From assembly GCF_025823185.1 (NCBI RefSeq), contig NZ_JACKVK010000014.1, positions 1-64,000 on the forward strand: a stretch of 64,000 bases of DNA, written 5' to 3'. Position 1 is the first letter of the stretch. The number at the start of each line of letters is the position of its first letter. A program made the position numbers and the translations under genes. Below the pieces are notes generated by a model, which was not told where the DNA came from, did no database searches, and saw nothing but the letters and a program-made list of their open reading frames with translations. Of the stretch, positions 61,019 through 64,000 are shown piece after piece. Source of the DNA: Mycobacterium yunnanensis (GTDB taxonomy: Bacteria; Actinomycetota; Actinomycetes; Mycobacteriales; Mycobacteriaceae).

Positions 61019-62530
61019 TCAACCAACCCGGCGCGACATCCAGTCCGACATGCCCGTCACCGAACCACCGCCCGCCGGCGCCGACGACCCACCCAACTCC
61101 TGCGGGCCCGCCATCGACCACTCCCTGCCCACCGAGTGGATCAGCACATCGTGGGCAACGACCAACGCGGCCAACTGGTCCGGCTGATGTTGCCCCGCCT
61201 GCCACAACACCGCCGCGTCCTCCAACTTCGGAAAATGCCCCGCCAGGCGGACCGTCCCCACCTCAAGGCCCTGGAGCAGGGCGGCGGATCTCGCCATCGC
61301 GTCGCCTCGGCCCCGGCCCGAACCCTTCGGTGGCCATGCCGTCACCCGGATCGGACGCCTCACACCCTCACTCGCCAACGCCTCCCGAACCACCCGCCGG
61401 TACGTCTCCCCAGCGGCGAACGACTCCACACTGATCTCCGACGCCCCCACGTCCACCGCCAGACGAACCGCCGCCCGCGCCCACGCATCCGACGTCAACG
61501 GCGCAGACACATCCGCGATCACCGCCGTCACACCCTCAGACGTCAACGACGCCGCCACAATCCCGCACGAATCGCCCTGCCCGCTGTCCGCCGGATCCAC
61601 CCCCACCACCGTCAACACCGACCCAGACGGAGCAGCCGGCAACCGCCACCCCTCCAACCACGACGCCTTCACCAAACCACCCTCCGGCGCCGACGGAACC
61701 CCCTGATACAACGCATGCCACGTCCGCTCACCCGACGTCCGCCGCATCGCCGCATAATGCTCCGGCGTAAACCCCAACGCGCTGATCATCGTCACCCCCG
61801 GCAACCGGCCCAACGCATCCGGAACACCCGCCTCACTGACCGCCGGGATGTTCGTATGCCGCCACACATCCGGCTCCTGCGCGAGGAGAGAGCCAGTCAA
61901 GTCCGCTTCATGCCACCTGGTTTGGATGACGATCACGCTGCCCCCGGGATGCACACGGGGCGCGAGCGTTGAGCGGTACTCGTTCAAGATCCGGTTCCGG
62001 TGCGCCTTGGAATCGGCCTCAGCTTGGTCCTTCACTGGATCATCGATCAGCAGACAATCCGCACCGAACCCCGTCACACCCGAATTGATACCCGCGGCGA
62101 GTAGCCCGCCCTCATGGCCGTCGACCCGCCACCGACCCACCGCCGTCTTGTCCTGCGCCAACCTGTACCCCAGAAACTCCTGGTGCTCGTTGATGATCTT
62201 CCTGGCTTCCCGCGAATGCGTCTGCGCCAAATCATCCCCGTACGCCACCACCACGATCTTCAGATCCGGGTTCTCCATCAACGCCCACACAACATTCCAG
62301 ATCACCGCCGTCTGCGACTTCCCCGTCCGCGGCGGCGTCGACACCACGTCCCGCTCATCCGGATTCCGAAACGACCGCACCGCCACATCCGACAACAACC
62401 GAATCGTCGGCGTCACACGGAACTTCGGATCCAACCGGCGCGCCAACTCCGCCGGCGAACCCGGCCGCCGCAACCTCCGCTGCGCCTGGACATGACGCAC
62501 CGCTGTCAACAGACGAACGCAATCAGGCAC
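61019..62530 (-). CDS. Terminase large subunit
   Basis: A 503-residue packaging ATPase/nuclease. Walker A is at about residues 66-74 (TPPRTGKSQ) and Walker B in CLLIDDPVKD. The nuclease domain begins near VVGVDPADSGQGDSCGIV, with a further acidic residue in DVGASEISVESFAAGE. It starts the leftward late operon. The start is uncertain: GTG 62530, TTG 62533 or GTG 62500. It cuts and packages phage DNA. Confidence 0.85.
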   Translation of the reverse strand: MPDCVRLLTAVRHVQAQRRLRRPGSPAELARRLDPKFRVTPTIRLLSDVAVRSFRNPDERDVVSTPPRTGKSQTAVIWNVVWALMENPDLKIVVVAYGDDLAQTHSREARKIINEHQEFLGYRLAQDKTAVGRWRVDGHEGGLLAAGINSGVTGFGADCLLIDDPVKDQAEADSKAHRNRILNEYRSTLAPRVHPGGSVIVIQTRWHEADLTGSLLAQEPDVWRHTNIPAVSEAGVPDALGRLPGVTMISALGFTPEHYAAMRRTSGERTWHALYQGVPSAPEGGLVKASWLEGWRLPAAPSGSVLTVVGVDPADSGQGDSCGIVAASLTSEGVTAVIADVSAPLTSDAWARAAVRLAVDVGASEISVESFAAGETYRRVVREALASEGVRRPIRVTAWPPKGSGRGRGDAMARSAALLQGLEVGTVRLAGHFPKLEDAAVLWQAGQHQPDQLAALVVAHDVLIHSVGREWSMAGPQELGGSSAPAGGGSVTGMSDWMSRRVG

Positions 62531-62570
62531 CAACGTAGGGTTTCAGCCGGGGGTGCCGCTGAGGTGGAAT

Positions 62571-63365
62571 CTAGCGCCCGAGTTGAGGCTGCATCGGTCC
62601 CGTCGGCACGCGGCCATTCCCAATCCTTACCGGCTGACCCAAACCGCAAGCAATCGAAACACTTCCAACAACGTTCCGCCTGACGCATTCCAGCGCGTCT
62701 CGAACCGCTGCCTGCACTTCCACCTGCCCCGCAGCGATTATCAGCATCGGATACACCTCAACCGTCATGTCAGCCGGAATCTTCTCCGGCGCACTCGACA
62801 CAAACGCAGTCCACCCCACCCGTGAGTTCACCGTGGATTTGGCAGACGGCGGCATAGTCACGGACGTGGACCAGAACTGTTTCTCGCCAGGCCGCGGTCC
62901 AACCAGGACAACTGCCGCCGCCACCGTTGGATCTGCCCACCCCTTCACCGTCACCCCATCGCCTGATTCGTTGAAGGCAGTTCCCGTCACCCCCACGTTC
63001 TGCGTTTCTAGAGCTGACCCGCCGGCGGCCGTCGAACTCGTCGTCACTGGCTTAGCAGGTTGAATTGGTGGCGAAGGCACGATCGGAGGTTGCTCGCCAC
63101 TCGGCGACGAAACCTCGGCTGCCGCAGAACTAGAACTGGTTGCGTCCGTGGAGTCGTCGCCACTCGTCGCGACGGTTACGGAGGCTGCAATCAACGCCGC
63201 GGCCACAGTGGCGCCAGCGCCGATCCACGCAATCTTTATCGCGTTGGAACCATCCGAACCCTGCTTGCCGGATTGCCCACCGCCAGCTTGCGTGCTGGTG
63301 GCAACCTTCGACTCTTCCGGCTGCCCCGTCGCTTCCCCATCGCCCGTCGAGGGCCCCTCCGCCAC
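62571..63365 (-). CDS. Membrane protein with extracytoplasmic domain
   Basis: A 264-residue protein. A low-complexity, glycine-rich N terminus precedes one helix (IAWIGAGATVAAALIAASVT). A Ser/Pro/Thr-rich linker leads to an extracytoplasmic domain (FNESGDGVTVKGWADPTVAA, then VVLVGPRPGEKQFWSTSV). Similar architecture occurs in host membrane proteins. Possible surface or exclusion function; unknown. Confidence 0.6.
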   Translation of the reverse strand: MAEGPSTGDGEATGQPEESKVATSTQAGGGQSGKQGSDGSNAIKIAWIGAGATVAAALIAASVTVATSGDDSTDATSSSSAAAEVSSPSGEQPPIVPSPPIQPAKPVTTSSTAAGGSALETQNVGVTGTAFNESGDGVTVKGWADPTVAAAVVLVGPRPGEKQFWSTSVTMPPSAKSTVNSRVGWTAFVSSAPEKIPADMTVEVYPMLIIAAGQVEVQAAVRDALECVRRNVVGSVSIACGLGQPVRIGNGRVPTGPMQPQLGR

Positions 63366-63385
63366 CGCGCGAGTATAAGAACAAA

Positions 63386-63412
63386 TAGCTGCTTGGGTGG
63401 GATTTGCAGCTA
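63386..63412. terminator. Hairpin between recombinase and membrane-protein genes
   Basis: TAGCTGC (63386-63392) and GCAGCTA (63406-63412) form a perfect 7-bp stem with a 13-base loop. It lies between two leftward genes, so it might be a terminator of the recombinase transcript or an operator. It has no T-tract. Confidence 0.35.
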
Positions 63413-63433
63413 GAGCCCGGGGGAAGGGAAGTT

Positions 63434-64000
63434 CTAGGTCTCGACTGAAACGTCGGCGGCACGGATCACCCGGTACACGGTGTCCCGACCCACGCCGAAC
63501 GTCGTGGCGATGTCGATCACCGATTCGCCCTGGGCGTGCAGCTTCAGCACCTGCTCCCGCTGACGGTCGGTAAGCGCTGGTGGCCGGCCAATGGGCTGAC
63601 CGCGCGAACGTCGGGCTTCCCGGGCCGCGGTGCGCCGTTCGCGGCCCAGCTCGAGCTCGAGCTCCGCGAGGGATGCCAGGACACCGGCGATCATCCGGCC
63701 GGCCGCCGTCGAGGTGTCGATGCCCTCCCGCAACGAGCGGAGCACGATTCCCCGCTCCCCGAGGTCCCGAATGGTGAGCATCACCTCGGCGGCGTTGCGG
63801 CCCAGACGGTCGATACCGACGACGACGATCGTGTCGCCCTCTCGGGCGTAGTCCAGCAGGGCGGCCAGGCCGGGGCGCTGCTCACGTGTCGACGTGCCGG
63901 ACAGCTTGTCGTCAAACATCTTCTCGGCGCCCGCCTGGGTGAGCGCGTCGTGCTGCTGATCGAGGGACTGGTGGCCTGTCGATACCCGGGCGTAGCCGAG
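63434..64000 (-). CDS. Serine recombinase (resolvase/invertase), 5' end outside window
   Basis: The visible 188 residues begin LGYARVSTGHQ, where the catalytic Ser of the serine recombinase family is in VST. The core continues with GDTIVVVGIDRLGRNAAEVM and the hinge helix, and the C terminus is a helix-turn-helix (ESVIDIATTFGVGRDTVYRV). The start codon lies just beyond position 64000. It is a small resolvase/invertase rather than a large phage integrase. It may belong to a nested element or act in DNA inversion. Confidence 0.85.
   Translation of the reverse strand, partial: LGYARVSTGHQSLDQQHDALTQAGAEKMFDDKLSGTSTREQRPGLAALLDYAREGDTIVVVGIDRLGRNAAEVMLTIRDLGERGIVLRSLREGIDTSTAAGRMIAGVLASLAELELELGRERRTAAREARRSRGQPIGRPPALTDRQREQVLKLHAQGESVIDIATTFGVGRDTVYRVIRAADVSVET

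Noticed and set aside
1..64000. CRISPR arrays
   Set aside because: No regularly spaced direct repeats with unique spacers were seen by eye on either strand.

Overview
The window is high-GC actinobacterial DNA, most likely from a rapidly growing Mycobacterium/Mycolicibacterium. The supporting signs are frequent GTG starts, a DUF5313-type membrane protein, host genes of mycobacterial type, a prophage with a mycolate-esterase-type LysB, and a prophage junction that matches the 3' end of an actinobacterial tmRNA gene. It divides into a chromosomal part (1 to about 19,580) and a long siphovirus-type prophage (about 19,600 to the right edge). The prophage continues beyond the window. || Chromosome: 121-1695 carries a DUF5313 protein, a MarR regulator and an ECF sigma factor. 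1818-4598 is a large ATPase-LuxR regulator. 4717-6082 has an aminoglycoside-phosphotransferase-like protein with two altered catalytic positions and two small membrane/exported proteins. 6193-15354 looks like a carbohydrate or polyol utilisation locus. It contains an RbsABC-type importer (binding lipoprotein, double ATPase, two permeases), a short-chain dehydrogenase, two regulators (one an unusual IclR-HTH fused to a periplasmic-binding-protein domain) and a separate DhaK/DhaL kinase pair. A plausible flow is uptake, oxidation to a ketose, then phosphorylation; the substrate cannot be read from the sequence. 15459-19517 holds an FUSC-family membrane protein, a secreted lipase and a PAP2 phosphatase. 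|| Prophage: the junction at 19,577-19,602 is a short copy of a tmRNA 3' end, followed leftward by the host terminator, so the intact gene should lie beyond the other end of the prophage. Late genes run almost entirely leftward. In transcription order they are: large terminase (62,530), small zinc-binding proteins, a DNA-binding protein, portal, MuF-protease fusion, major capsid protein, head-completion genes, four consecutive membrane proteins, major tail protein, connector genes, tail assembly chaperone, a 1904-residue tape measure protein, a long series of minor tail proteins, LysA, a 43-residue membrane peptide and LysB. Most adjacent genes overlap by 4 bases (ATGA), which indicates translational coupling. 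|| Cargo (moron-like) genes break this pattern on the plus strand. At 23,901-26,836 there is an acyltransferase and an SGNH-hydrolase lipoprotein. At 58,644-59,303 there is a lower-GC membrane protein. At 60,078-60,997 there is a PadR regulator with a membrane partner. Toward the right edge lie an exported-domain membrane protein and the C-terminal part of a serine recombinase. || Most notable points: a surface-modification cassette next to a tail protein that carries its own SGNH esterase domain; a related C-terminal module on both the major capsid and major tail proteins; a second tail-assembly-chaperone-like protein among the tail-tip genes; a membrane-protein block inside the structural operon; a MuF-protease fusion with a strong internal ribosome binding site; and the IclR/binding-protein fusion regulator. 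Functions are inferred from recognisable motifs and gene order, without any database search.
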